This document shows, in pieces, positions 35,578 to 44,476 of a stretch of 50,000 bases of DNA. Source of the stretch: Gammaproteobacteria bacterium. Its GTDB lineage: Bacteria; Pseudomonadota; Gammaproteobacteria; DSM-16500. Numbering within the stretch: position 1 is the stretch's first letter; every line of letters begins with the position of its first letter. The DNA is taken from assembly GCA_013288815.1 (NCBI GenBank), contig JABDBD010000005.1, positions 1 through 50,000 of the forward strand. Direction: 5' to 3'. The notes beneath the pieces were generated by a model, which saw nothing but the letters and a program-made list of their open reading frames with translations, was not told where the DNA came from and searched no databases. The position numbers were made by a program, and so were the translations under genes.

Positions 35578-36661
35578 GGGGTAGCACAACCTCCCAGCCA
35601 GAAAGCCAAGTTGCAAACACCGGTTCCCCGATGGCATATTCCAGTCTATCGTCGTCTTCGTCAAAAAATTCAGTGGCAGCAACTAGCTGTCCATTCGCTA
35701 AACGAACCATGAGATCGACGGTCGTTCCTTTGTAAATAACTTCTTCTACAACGCCTGGATACATATTGTTAGAATTTTCAACTTCAGCATGATCCCAAAC
35801 GCGTAGGTCTTCAGGTCTGACCAGTATATGAACTTTTTGGTTGACTGCAAAGCTGCGAGGACTTTTGATGGTGCGGTGCTTGCCTTGTATATTAACCGTT
35901 AGTTGATTTCCATCCACTGCAACAATTTCACTATCAAAGATATTGGCTTCCCCAATGAACTGGGCGACAGTTAAGTTTTGAGGTGCTTCGTAAACTTGTC
36001 GTGGCGTGCCTATTTGTTCTATGCAGCCTTCGTGCATGACAACGACTCTGTCAGACATGGAGAGTGCTTCTTCTTGGTCATGAGTGACAAAAATAAAGGT
36101 GATGCCCAATTTGCGCTGCAATTGTTTTAGTTCAATTTGCATGGTTTTACGTAATCGGTAATCTAATGAACTTAAGGGTTCGTCTAGCAGCAAAACGAGA
36201 GGGCGATTAACGACGGCACGCGCAATGGCAACGCGCTGTTGCTGACCTCCGCTGAGTTGATCGGGCTTGCGCTTGGCATATTTTTCTAACTTGACGGTTT
36301 TCAACACTTCGGCCACACGTTGATTTATTTCATCTTTTGGCAGTTTCTGGCAACGCAGCCCAAAGGCAACATTTTCAAAAACGGTCATGTGCGGAAACAA
36401 TGCATAGCTTTGGAAAACAGTATGCACGTGGCGTAGATGGGGCGGTAAGCCATTTACGTCTTTGCCATTAATAAAAATGGTTCCTGTTGTTGGGTCTTCA
36501 AATCCAGAAATAAGACGCAACAGCGTTGTCTTGCCACAGCCTGACGGCCCCAGCAAAGTCAAAAACTCTCCGTTGCGTACTTCAAGATTTAAGTCTGACA
36601 AAATACTATGGTCATTAATAGACTTAGAGACGTCTCGAAGCTCAATAATGTTGTTTGTCAT
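35564..36661 (-). CDS. potA: Spermidine/putrescine ABC transporter ATPase PotA
   Basis: 365 residues. Walker A GPSGCGKTT (Lys44), Q-loop VFQSYALFPHM, signature LSGGQQQR, Walker B LVLLLDEPLSSLD, H-loop FVTHDQEEA. The C-terminal ~120 residues form the TOBE regulatory domain (ILVRPEDLRVW). First gene of the operon, transcribed away from a 155-base divergent region that holds a long imperfect palindrome. Confidence 0.96.
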   Translation of the reverse strand: MTNNIIELRDVSKSINDHSILSDLNLEVRNGEFLTLLGPSGCGKTTLLRLISGFEDPTTGTIFINGKDVNGLPPHLRHVHTVFQSYALFPHMTVFENVAFGLRCQKLPKDEINQRVAEVLKTVKLEKYAKRKPDQLSGGQQQRVAIARAVVNRPLVLLLDEPLSSLDYRLRKTMQIELKQLQRKLGITFIFVTHDQEEALSMSDRVVVMHEGCIEQIGTPRQVYEAPQNLTVAQFIGEANIFDSEIVAVDGNQLTVNIQGKHRTIKSPRSFAVNQKVHILVRPEDLRVWDHAEVENSNNMYPGVVEEVIYKGTTVDLMVRLANGQLVAATEFFDEDDDRLEYAIGEPVFATWLSGWEVVLPHETP

Positions 36662-36712
36662 TTCCCCTATTCCTCCTCATTGAGAATAGAAAAGGTGCAG
36701 ATTATGTTATTA

Positions 36713-36767
36713 ATGGAGACTAATGTCTAGCAATAAAACACAATATGTGTTTGCTAGTTTCTCCCAT
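36713..36767. promoter_or_regulatory. Large imperfect palindrome between potA and the PurQ-like gene
   Basis: Nested arms: ATGGAGA (36713-36719) with TCTCCCAT (36760-36767), and CTAGCAA..AACACA (from 36727) with TGTGTTTGCTAG (to 36757). It sits in the middle of a divergent promoter region and is a candidate operator or leader hairpin. The regulator is unknown. Confidence 0.4.
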
Positions 36768-36816
36768 CAATTTCATGTTATCTTAGCGCCACTTCAAAAA
36801 TAAAAAAGTTTAAGTT

Positions 36817-37485
36817 ATGCGCATAGCCATCCTACAATTTCTTGCTTCAAATTGCGAACAAGAAATCATACTTGCCGTTGAAAAAGCAGGTATGAAAGCA
36901 TCAATCATACAGAAAGTGCAAGCAGATTTGTCTGACTTCGATGGTTACGTAATATTGGATCATTGTCGCAATGATTTTTTGAAAGAAATTCTTCTTCTAG
37001 CCCAGCAAACTGGAAAGCCTATTTTGGGGATGGGGGAGGGGGTGAAGCCATTATTAGAGTATGGATTGATTCCTGGATTGCAAAATTATTCGGCCTGTAT
37101 TCAGATAACAGAAAGTCTTCTTAGTTCTCTGTTATTTACTCAAATGAAATTAAGAGAAGATTATCAATACAATGCGTTTACACGTTACTTAACGACGAAT
37201 GAGGCTATCGTTACCAATGCTATTGACTCACGGTTTATGATCCCCTGTGCGTTGTTAAAGGAGATGCAAGAACAAGGGCTGGATATTTTTCACTTGAATA
37301 ATCCGGACGACGTCCATAGCGAACAGCCTGCGGCGTTGTCCAATAAAGTGGGTAACGTGATGGCTATTCTCCCACACCATTTACCCGCTATTTTTTTAAC
37401 AAAACTATTTCAATCTATGCATGACTATATTGAAGAATCTGATGTGCCCAGGGTAGTACCTCTTTTTTATCAGCCGCGCTCATAA
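36817..37485 (+). CDS. PurQ-like class I amidotransferase-fold protein lacking catalytic Cys
   Basis: 222 residues. IAILQFLASNCEQEIILAVEKAG, FDGYVILDH, and GKPILGMGEGVKPLLEYGLIPG mirror PurQ (SNCD..., G.P.LGICNGFQ.L.E.GLLPG). The nucleophilic Cys of GICNG is Gly73 here (GMGEG). The C-terminal MPHPE-type motif is LPHHL, keeping His but losing Glu. Glutaminase activity is therefore unlikely. It may be a structural or regulatory relative of formylglycinamidine synthase. It precedes glyA by 18 bases, probably one operon, which fits a one-carbon/purine link. No clear ribosome-binding site. Confidence 0.65.
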   Translation: MRIAILQFLASNCEQEIILAVEKAGMKASIIQKVQADLSDFDGYVILDHCRNDFLKEILLLAQQTGKPILGMGEGVKPLLEYGLIPGLQNYSACIQITESLLSSLLFTQMKLREDYQYNAFTRYLTTNEAIVTNAIDSRFMIPCALLKEMQEQGLDIFHLNNPDDVHSEQPAALSNKVGNVMAILPHHLPAIFLTKLFQSMHDYIEESDVPRVVPLFYQPRS

Positions 37486-37503
37486 CTTTAAAGGAAACTC
37501 GCT

Positions 37504-38766
37504 ATGTTCAACACTCCTTCTTTGCAACACTTTGACCCTACCGTTTGGCAGGCAATTGAAAATGAAAAAAAACGTCAAGAAGATCATATTGAGCTGATTG
37601 CATCTGAAAATTACGCGAGTCCTTTGGTATTGCAGTTACAAGGTTCTGTTCTTACTAATAAATACGCAGAAGGCTATCCTGCTAAGCGTTATTATGGTGG
37701 TTGTGAATTTGTGGATATCGTTGAGCAGCTCGCTATTGATAGAGTGAAACAATTGTTTGGTGCAGATTACGCGAATGTGCAGCCACATTCTGGTTCGCAA
37801 GCCAATACTGCAGCGTATGCAGCCATGATTAAACCAGGGGATATCGTGCTGGGGATGTCGTTAAGTGAAGGTGGGCATTTGACGCATGGATCGCCGGTAA
37901 ACTTTTCTGGAAAACTTTACCAATTTTTTTCATATGGTCTAGACCCAAAAACTGGGCTCATTGATTATGAGCACGTTGAGCAGTTAGCTAAACAACACAA
38001 ACCCAAATTAATTGTGTCGGGATTTTCAGCCTATTCCCGAATTGTGGATTGGCAGCGTATGCGTGACATTGCAGATGATGTAGGTGCTTATCTCATGGCA
38101 GACATAGCGCACGTCGCTGGATTGATAGCGACTGGAGTATATCCTTCTCCTGTGAAAATAGCCGATGTCACAACCTCTACGACGCACAAGACCCTACGTG
38201 GTCCGCGAGGTGGTTTAATTCTTGCAAAATCCAATCCAGAATTAGAAAAAAAATTAAATTCCGCTGTTTTTCCAGGAGGACAGGGCGGCCCTCTCATGCA
38301 CGTCATTGCAGCAAAAGCAGTCGCATTTCTCGAAGCGTTACAACCCGAATTCACATCATACCAACAACAAGTTATGAAGAATGCGCGAAAGATGGCAAGC
38401 ACAATGATTTCTCGCGGATTTAAAATAATTAGCAATGGCACAGATAATCATTTATTTTTAGTGGATTTAATTGATAAAAAAATCACAGGTAAAGAGGCGG
38501 ACGCTGTGCTGGGTCGTGCAAATATTACAGTGAATAAAAATTCTGTCCCGAATGACCCGCAATCGCCTTTTGTGACGAGTGGAATACGACTGGGGACTCC
38601 AGCAGTAACGACGCGTGGGTTTACTGAACAAGATTGCGAAGCGTTGGCGAATTGGGTATGCGATATTTTATCGAACATTCAAAATGAAGAGATCATTCAA
38701 GATGTGAAAATGAAAGTATTGGATATTTGTAAAAAATACCCTGTTTATAATCCATATTCCGACTGA
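37504..38766 (+). CDS. glyA: Serine hydroxymethyltransferase
   Basis: 420 residues, AAGGA upstream. [30 protein letters not shown], and [15 protein letters not shown] with the PLP Lys229 (same number as E. coli). It converts serine and tetrahydrofolate to glycine and 5,10-methylene-THF. Complete. Its 3' end overlaps the convergent pyrE by 22 bases. Confidence 0.97.
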   Translation: MFNTPSLQHFDPTVWQAIENEKKRQEDHIELIASENYASPLVLQLQGSVLTNKYAEGYPAKRYYGGCEFVDIVEQLAIDRVKQLFGADYANVQPHSGSQANTAAYAAMIKPGDIVLGMSLSEGGHLTHGSPVNFSGKLYQFFSYGLDPKTGLIDYEHVEQLAKQHKPKLIVSGFSAYSRIVDWQRMRDIADDVGAYLMADIAHVAGLIATGVYPSPVKIADVTTSTTHKTLRGPRGGLILAKSNPELEKKLNSAVFPGGQGGPLMHVIAAKAVAFLEALQPEFTSYQQQVMKNARKMASTMISRGFKIISNGTDNHLFLVDLIDKKITGKEADAVLGRANITVNKNSVPNDPQSPFVTSGIRLGTPAVTTRGFTEQDCEALANWVCDILSNIQNEEIIQDVKMKVLDICKKYPVYNPYSD

Positions 38767-39404
38767 TATTCTAAAATATTTTTTAAATGATTCTTGAATG
38801 CTGCATGCTCATCATGTGCGCGTAAATAATTTATTAAATTATTCAGAGTCACAATGCTGATGATGTTAACAGAGTATTGTTCGGCAATTTCTTGAATGGC
38901 AGAGGCGGATGCTAATGTGCCTTTTTCTAGACGGTCTAGTAAGATGACAACACCTTGGCAAGTCCCGCCTTCTTGGTGGATCAATTGAATAGATTCCCGG
39001 ATGGTAATGCCTGCCGTGATCACATCATCAATAATGATAACGCGTTTATCTTTTAATGAATCACCAATAATGATTTTACCTTCGCCATGATTTTTTTCTT
39101 CTTTTCGATTGAAGCTGACTCCAGGATTGCAATTGAATTTATTTTTTAATCCGATGGCAGCAGATGTTGCTAAAGAAATACCTTTGTATGCAGGGCCAAA
39201 CAGTACATCGAACTGACCAGCAAAATGTTCTTGAATGGCATCCGCATAAAATTCACCAAGCCTGGTGAGAGCGGCAGCATCTTTAAATAAGCCCGCATTA
39301 AAAAAATAGGGGCTCATGCGGCCAGATTTCAGCGTAAAATTTCCAAAACAAAGTGCGGAATAAGTGAGTGAAAATTCGATAAATGATTTTTGATAGGGTT
39401 TCAT
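38745..39404 (-). CDS. pyrE: Orotate phosphoribosyltransferase
   Basis: 219 residues. The PRPP-binding motif [17 protein letters not shown] and [17 protein letters not shown] identify the enzyme, which makes OMP from orotate and [16 protein letters not shown] is the flexible catalytic loop with the conserved Lys. Its start abuts the pyrD stop (1-base overlap at 39404), so the two are coupled. Confidence 0.96.
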   Translation of the reverse strand: MKPYQKSFIEFSLTYSALCFGNFTLKSGRMSPYFFNAGLFKDAAALTRLGEFYADAIQEHFAGQFDVLFGPAYKGISLATSAAIGLKNKFNCNPGVSFNRKEEKNHGEGKIIIGDSLKDKRVIIIDDVITAGITIRESIQLIHQEGGTCQGVVILLDRLEKGTLASASAIQEIAEQYSVNIISIVTLNNLINYLRAHDEHAAFKNHLKNILEYQSEYGL

Positions 39405-40405
39405 TATATATTCTCTACTAACGTTTTTATGAGGCTAGGGCCAGAATAAATTAAGCCGGTATAAAGTTGTATTAACTGTGCTCCTGCATTTAATTTTTCA
39501 TGTGCATCGTGTACATTGAGAATGCCTCCAGAGGCAATAATCGGAATTTTATCAGCAAGCAAAAGAGATAATTGTTTTATGATTGCAGTAGAGTGCGCGC
39601 GTAAGGGTTTCCCGCTTAATCCGCCAGGCTGTGATGCTAGTGGGTCGCTCGCTCCATCGCGCTGTAACGTCGTATTGGTAGCAATTACAGCATCTATTTT
39701 TTCATCTAACAATATTTCGGTCATCTGAGCTAATTCTGCTGAAGTTAGGTCGGGAGCAATTTTGATGACGAGTGGAACGTATTTGTTGTGCTGTTGGTTT
39801 AGCATTGTCTGTGCGTTTTTTAAGTTACGTAATAAAGTGGAAAGTAGATCGCCGTGTTGTAATTCACGTAATTCTTTTGTATTGGGAGAAGAAATATTGA
39901 CAGTGACATAGCTGGCATAGGGATATATTTTTGTAAAAAGCTGCACGTACTCATCGCTCGCATGGCGCAATTCCGTTGAGTGACTTTTTCCAATATTGAT
40001 TCCCAAGATACCGCGATAATTTATTTTTTTTAATCGTTTAATTAAATAATCACTGCCTTTATTATTAAATCCTAATCGATTAATAATAGCTTGATCCTCT
40101 GTTAAACGAAAAATACGAGGCTTTGGATTTCCGTCCTGAGGTTGTAGTGTAACAGTGCCTACTTCTATAAAGCCAAATCCTAAACTTGCAAGCGCATCAA
40201 TATAGTCGCCATTCTTATCAAATCCTGCAGCGAGACCAATTCGATTGGGGAATGTTAATCCGCATAATGTTGTTTGATGTGATGATTGTTGATTGTGGAT
40301 ACGAATTAATTTTAAAGAATGAGCTATTTTTAGAGAAGTTAAAGAAAAATGATGAGCTGTTTCAGGATCAAGTTGAAAGAGTAATTTTTTAATAATTGAG
40401 TACAC
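39404..40405 (-). CDS. pyrD: Dihydroorotate dehydrogenase (quinone), class 2
   Basis: 333 residues. The N-terminal amphipathic segment (MYSIIKKLLFQLDPETAHHFSL) docks to the membrane. FPNRIGLAAGFDKNGDYIDAL, VNISSPNTKELR (catalytic Ser), NTTLQRDG and GGLSGKPLR are class 2 signatures. It oxidises dihydroorotate with FMN, passing electrons to ubiquinone. Upstream of pyrE in the same operon; pyrF is separate at 41787. Confidence 0.96.
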   Translation of the reverse strand: MYSIIKKLLFQLDPETAHHFSLTSLKIAHSLKLIRIHNQQSSHQTTLCGLTFPNRIGLAAGFDKNGDYIDALASLGFGFIEVGTVTLQPQDGNPKPRIFRLTEDQAIINRLGFNNKGSDYLIKRLKKINYRGILGINIGKSHSTELRHASDEYVQLFTKIYPYASYVTVNISSPNTKELRELQHGDLLSTLLRNLKNAQTMLNQQHNKYVPLVIKIAPDLTSAELAQMTEILLDEKIDAVIATNTTLQRDGASDPLASQPGGLSGKPLRAHSTAIIKQLSLLLADKIPIIASGGILNVHDAHEKLNAGAQLIQLYTGLIYSGPSLIKTLVENI

Positions 40406-40526
40406 AAGTGTCTCGTAAAAAATAGTTAAGTATTGTGTTTGTCATCAGGATCCTGTGTGTCAAGATGACAATGTTAGTTTTTAATAATGAGAGTAACTGC
40501 TCACCCACCATTATGTGCTCTTATTT

Positions 40527-40676
40527 GCCCGTCATTCTGGCTCATTACGAAGCCTTTTAAAAGATGGCAGGGTCCATACTATTATTGCGAGCGAGAGCGA
40601 GGCAACCGAGGTATTATTGTCCTTCAAGTAGCACAAGAAAGCCTGGGTTGCTTCGCTCTCGCTCGCAATGACGGGC
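40527..40676. repeat. Palindromic intergenic repeat (MITE-like)
   Basis: Outer arms GCCCGTCATT (40527-40536) and AATGACGGGC (40667-40676) are exact inverted copies. Inner arms at 40584-40607 and 40646-40669 are 24-bp inverted copies with one mismatch, rich in GAGCGAGAGCGAGG. The whole 150-bp block has a base composition unlike its surroundings. Repeats of this CGTCATTGCGAGC type are dispersed in many bacterial genomes. The rest of the 302-base gap holds nothing recognisable. Confidence 0.7.
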
Positions 40677-40707
40677 GAGTAGTACAATGACAGTGAATAT
40701 CGACTTC

Positions 40708-41568
40708 TTATCCAGCTACAGCCATCTTCGGTGCGCGAGCTTCTTTGTTTGGTTCAATAATTCCTGCTAACGCTAATGCTCGTGCTAAACGTGTGACGCC
40801 AATGCCACCGCCAAAACGTGGGAACATAGATAAGGCAAGATAAGCATTGAGCTCTTCGATCACGCGTTCTTTTCCAAAAGCATTAAATAATAACTGAGCG
40901 TATTCACCATTTGAAATCGTGAAAAATTGATCGCGCATCTCGGTTACATTTGTGGATCGTTGAGCAGAGCCAATGGTTTCCATGCCAAACATAATGACAT
41001 CTACTTTATTGAAAATTCCGTAGGCGTCATGCTTCATATTCCAAAATGGATCGGTTCGTAGCGGAAATTTTTCTAACATGATGATATCGCCGAAATCTTT
41101 TTGTAGCATTGCTTCGTGATCGGAACGGATTTCGATGACTTCATAGCGTTTGCACATTGCTTCATAAAGACAGCTGACAGGCTTGTCAAATCCTAAGTAA
41201 TCCAACAATTCCATTTCTAGTTTCTTTAATTCCTCTATGTCGCCATGAGACTCAAATTCAAACATGGGGAAAATTTTGTCATGACGTCCAGCGATAGGAA
41301 AAGGTTCGTTGCGGTAACTGGTTGTTGCACAAAACACGCCGGGAACATTTGGGTTTTTTAACAATTCGACTTCCAGCCACATCTGGCCAGTTTGTGGGAG
41401 TGGATAGTTAACTCCACTAAAAACAAATTGACTAATAGTTTTTGGATCTTCGCAAGCGGCGAGAATAGAGAGTCGTGGTTGGGCTGGGACTTCTACATAA
41501 CCTTTCATTTCTTGAAAAAAGTGGCGTAATTTTCTGGAGATGTAGTCGAAAGCGAATATATCTTGCAT
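40708..41568 (-). CDS. Orphan class II aminoacyl-tRNA-synthetase-like core (Asp/Asn type)
   Basis: 286 residues, AAGGA upstream of ATG 41568. Motif 2 region ATTSYRNEPFPIAGRHDKIFPMFEFE and motif 3 FPRFGGGIGVTRLARAL correspond to the catalytic core of AspRS/AsnRS-like enzymes. The N-terminal OB-fold anticodon-binding domain is absent, so it should not charge tRNA normally. Relatives include the synthetase-derived asparagine synthetase of some archaea and proteins annotated 'amino acid-tRNA ligase-related'. A small-molecule ligase or protein-modifying role is likely. Monocistronic, in a pyrimidine-gene neighbourhood. Confidence 0.75.
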   Translation of the reverse strand: MQDIFAFDYISRKLRHFFQEMKGYVEVPAQPRLSILAACEDPKTISQFVFSGVNYPLPQTGQMWLEVELLKNPNVPGVFCATTSYRNEPFPIAGRHDKIFPMFEFESHGDIEELKKLEMELLDYLGFDKPVSCLYEAMCKRYEVIEIRSDHEAMLQKDFGDIIMLEKFPLRTDPFWNMKHDAYGIFNKVDVIMFGMETIGSAQRSTNVTEMRDQFFTISNGEYAQLLFNAFGKERVIEELNAYLALSMFPRFGGGIGVTRLARALALAGIIEPNKEARAPKMAVAG

Positions 41569-41684
41569 GGCATTATCCTTAAATAATGAAAATTGTTATA
41601 CAGCTCACGTAAAGTGAGGGTAAGGATTTAAAATGCGCGCGCAAACTTTGTAAGTTTATGCATAACTTTATAATTAGTCAACTA

Positions 41685-41713
41685 TTTTTTAAGTTTTTTA
41701 AGTTTTTAAGTTT
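41685..41713. repeat. Short tandem T-rich repeat upstream of pyrF
   Basis: About three imperfect copies of TTTTTTAAG/TTTTTAAG in a row, inside the 218-base divergent gap before pyrF. Low-complexity; could alter promoter spacing by slippage. Confidence 0.35.
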
Positions 41714-41786
41714 CGGAGTTAATCATCTTGTGAGTGCCGCCTCTCTCGTGATACCTTCCTAAAAATAATTATCTAGGGGTAGAAAA

Positions 41787-42551
41787 ATGCTTACCTACCT
41801 ACAGCGTGCTGCGTTATGTAAAAATCCTCTTGCCAAAAAATTATTATCTTTAATGGAAGCTAAGCGAACGAATCTTGCTGTGTCGGTCGACGTGACTCTC
41901 AAAAAAGAATTACTGTCGTTAGCTAATAGTTTGGGGCCCTATATATGTGTGTTGAAAACTCATATCGATATTCTCGAAGACTTTGATCAAGAGACAGTGA
42001 CAGCGTTACAGAAAATTGCAAAGCAGCATCAATTTATTATTTTCGAAGATCGTAAATTTGCAGATATCGGTCACACAGTAGGTTTGCAGTATGCAAAAGG
42101 TGTCTATCATATTGCGGATTGGGCGCAACTAACAAATGCTCATGCTATTGCCGGTCCTGAGAGTATTGCTACTTTAAAAAAAATTGGGCTCCCGAAACAA
42201 AATGCAATGCTGATGATTGCAGAAATGAGTTCGCAAGGAAGTCTGGCTCGTGGTGATTATACAGATCAATCATTACGAATAGCTATTGAGCACAGTGATT
42301 TTGTGATTGGCTTTATCTGCCAACGCAAGCTGACAGACGATCCAACGTATATTCATTTTACTCCGGGAGTTAAATTTTCGGGTGGGGGTGACTCAGCAGG
42401 GCAGCAATACCGTACGCCTTTCCAGGCGATTGTTGAAGCGGGCGTGGATGTGATTATTGTAGGGCGAGGAATTTATGCTGCTTCGTCAATTGAGCGTGAG
42501 GCGCAGTTATATCAACAAGCGGGATGGGAAGCTTATCTGCAAACTAAATAA
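41787..42551 (+). CDS. pyrF: Orotidine 5'-phosphate decarboxylase, eukaryotic type
   Basis: 254 residues, AGGGG ribosome-binding site. The active site is IFEDRKFADIGHTV, with Asp88, Lys90, Asp93, plus Asp35 and Lys57 (LKTHIDIL). YHIADWAQLTNAHAIAGP and the phosphate loop VGRGIY follow. These are the motifs of fungal/animal URA3/UMPS decarboxylases (KTH.DI, EDRKFADIG) rather than the E. coli type (LDLKFHDIPNT). It makes UMP. Its 3' end overlaps the convergent idi gene by 8 bases. Possibly of eukaryotic origin. Confidence 0.93.
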   Translation: MLTYLQRAALCKNPLAKKLLSLMEAKRTNLAVSVDVTLKKELLSLANSLGPYICVLKTHIDILEDFDQETVTALQKIAKQHQFIIFEDRKFADIGHTVGLQYAKGVYHIADWAQLTNAHAIAGPESIATLKKIGLPKQNAMLMIAEMSSQGSLARGDYTDQSLRIAIEHSDFVIGFICQRKLTDDPTYIHFTPGVKFSGGGDSAGQQYRTPFQAIVEAGVDVIIVGRGIYAASSIEREAQLYQQAGWEAYLQTK

Positions 42552-43077
42552 CGGCAATGTTTTCTTGAATCTTGACTAATGCGAGCGATAACCAAGGTGT
42601 AAAATCTTGAGGGTGCTGCATTATTTCCTTTGTTAAGTCCGGGAGACTTATCCACTTATAATCTTTTACTTCGTTCGGGTTAGGAATGAACTCCTCTTGT
42701 TCTAAGGTTCCAACTAAAACATGGTCCACTTCGTTTTCTGTCAAACCATTCTCAAAGGGTGCGATATAGTGAAACCATCCTAAAGAAATTAAGTGAGCCG
42801 AGATGCCCATCTCTTCTTGTAATCGTCTTTTACCTGATTGCAGAATAGATTCTCCCGGTCGGGGGTGAGAACAACAGGTATTTGTCCACAATCCGGCTGA
42901 GTGATATTTATTGTCCGCACGCTTTTGGAGCAATAATTCTAATTCAGGCTGTTTTCGGAAGATGAAGATTGAGAATGCCCGGTGGCATAAATTTTGCTTA
43001 TGTGCTTCAATTTTCTCAGCAATTCCTGTTTCTTTATCATCTTTATCAACAAGAATGACATGTTCTGTTGCTGTCAT
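42544..43077 (-). CDS. idi: Isopentenyl-diphosphate isomerase, type 1 (Nudix)
   Basis: 177 residues. TNTCCSHP holds the catalytic Cys69, and ENEVDHV the catalytic Glu116. HRAFSIFIF and the Nudix-like GKRRLQEEMGI box complete the family pattern. It interconverts IPP and DMAPP, completing the mevalonate route. Transcribed divergently from the mevalonate operon, sharing a 328-base intergenic region. Confidence 0.95.
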   Translation of the reverse strand: MTATEHVILVDKDDKETGIAEKIEAHKQNLCHRAFSIFIFRKQPELELLLQKRADNKYHSAGLWTNTCCSHPRPGESILQSGKRRLQEEMGISAHLISLGWFHYIAPFENGLTENEVDHVLVGTLEQEEFIPNPNEVKDYKWISLPDLTKEIMQHPQDFTPWLSLALVKIQENIAVI

Positions 43078-43110
43078 TAGCTACTTTCCAGTAAAATAGA
43101 TCGCATTTTA

Positions 43111-43390
43111 TATCCCTATAAGGGATAAAGTTCAAGCAAAAGGATGATATAGGGCATTCCTGTTGTTCCCAAAGGTAAGGACAAGCTCGATAAATTCATG
43201 CAGAATGAGCTATTAAAAAATTAGACTTAGGTGTGTTGTATAAGGTGGATTAGCGGTTTCCGCTAACACTACGCGATGGGGAGCTCTTAGAGGGGAGAAG
43301 CGCGATTCTCCCCTCTAAGTGCAAGCCCAAGCTTGGCTTGGGCGTAGCATATAAACAATTTTTATAATAGTTCCCGCGTTAGCGGGAGCT
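43111..43390 (+). promoter_or_regulatory. Hairpin-rich leader of the mevalonate operon
   Basis: Five successive perfect stem-loops in the 328 bases between idi and the reductase gene: TATCCCT/AGGGATA (43111-43127), TTAGCGG/CCGCTAA (43250-43266), a 14-bp stem CTTAGAGGGGAGAA/TTCTCCCCTCTAAG (43286-43319), GCCCAAGC/GCTTGGGC (43325-43343), and TCCCGC/GCGGGA (43372-43387). The ribosome-binding site GAAGG follows at once. The four downstream stems are packed within ~140 bases, suggesting an RNA-level control element or stacked repeat debris. Confidence 0.5.
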
Positions 43391-43405
43391 GCTGAAGGTG
43401 TACGC

Positions 43406-44476
43406 ATGCGTTGGCAAACAACCGAACAGATAGCAACTATTCCTATGCGGCTTGTGGGCCCTGTTAAAATTGTTGGTCCCGAAGTTGAAACAGAAGTACT
43501 GTTACCCCTAGCGACATTCGAAACCCCACTATGGCCCTCAACGCATAGAGGTGCCAAGACCTGTAATCAAGCGGGCGGCATTAAAGCTATCCTTTTGGAT
43601 GACCGTATGACCCGTTCAGTATTGTTTGAGGCGCCGAATATTACCGATGTTTATGAGGTAGTTGCTAGTCTAAAGCAGCATCAAGATGTCATGCAGGCTA
43701 TTATTAAAGAAACCAGTCGATATGCTCGTTTTCTCGATATGAATGTGCAAGTCATTGGTAATTTAATTTATCTGCGTTTTGAATTTAATACAGGAGATGC
43801 GTCAGGTCATAATATGACGACGTTAGCTGCAGAACGCTTGGTTGAGTGGATTTTAATTCGCTATCCTGAGTTGCAATACGTTTCAATTTCGGGAAATTAT
43901 TGTTGTGACAAAAAAAACTCTGCTGTTAACGGGATTTTGGGAAGAGGGAAATATGTTGTTGCTGAAGTCTTTATTCCTGAAGATATTTGTAAACGTTTTT
44001 TAAAAACGACTCCTCAAAAAATAGTTCAATTAAATATTAAAAAGAATTTGATGGGAAATATTATTGCAGGAGGAGTGCGCACAGCCAATGCGCATTTTGC
44101 CAATATGCTGCTGGGCTTTTATCTGGCAACAGGGCAAGATGCAGCAAATATTATTGAAGGTTCACAGGGAATGGTACATGCTGACATGAGAGGAACAGAT
44201 CTCTATTTTTCTGTCACATTACCCAATATAATCGTCGGCACAGTGGGCAGCGGTAAGACATTTGATTTCGTGCAAGAAAATTTACGACTTTTAGGGTGTT
44301 TAGAGGACCGAGAGCCTGGCCAAAATGCTAGAAGATTGGCTATCATTGCAGCCTGTGCGGTTTTGTGCGGTGAATTATCGTTGTTGGCAGCTCAGACTAA
44401 TCCAGGAGAGTTAATGAAGAGTCATCTGCAACTAGAGCGTCAGAAAAAGTTAAGCGAGGGAAAGCCAAGTGATTAA
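43406..44476 (+). CDS. mvaA: Hydroxymethylglutaryl-CoA reductase (class I type)
   Basis: 356 residues, GAAGG upstream. Class I (eukaryote/archaea-like) features: ISGNYCCDKKNSAVN with catalytic Lys, GRGKYVVAEV, GQDAA with catalytic Asp, MKSHL with catalytic His, and Glu in ATFETPL. The usual TVGGGT is TVGSGKT, and the DAMGMN-type motif is DASGHNM. It reduces HMG-CoA to mevalonate using NADPH. No membrane domain. First gene of the mevalonate operon; its end overlaps the synthase start by 8 bases. Confidence 0.94.
   Translation: MRWQTTEQIATIPMRLVGPVKIVGPEVETEVLLPLATFETPLWPSTHRGAKTCNQAGGIKAILLDDRMTRSVLFEAPNITDVYEVVASLKQHQDVMQAIIKETSRYARFLDMNVQVIGNLIYLRFEFNTGDASGHNMTTLAAERLVEWILIRYPELQYVSISGNYCCDKKNSAVNGILGRGKYVVAEVFIPEDICKRFLKTTPQKIVQLNIKKNLMGNIIAGGVRTANAHFANMLLGFYLATGQDAANIIEGSQGMVHADMRGTDLYFSVTLPNIIVGTVGSGKTFDFVQENLRLLGCLEDREPGQNARRLAIIAACAVLCGELSLLAAQTNPGELMKSHLQLERQKKLSEGKPSD

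Noticed and set aside
40487-40690. 67-codon open frame
   Set aside because: It lies almost entirely within the palindromic repeat and encodes low-complexity peptide; not a gene.
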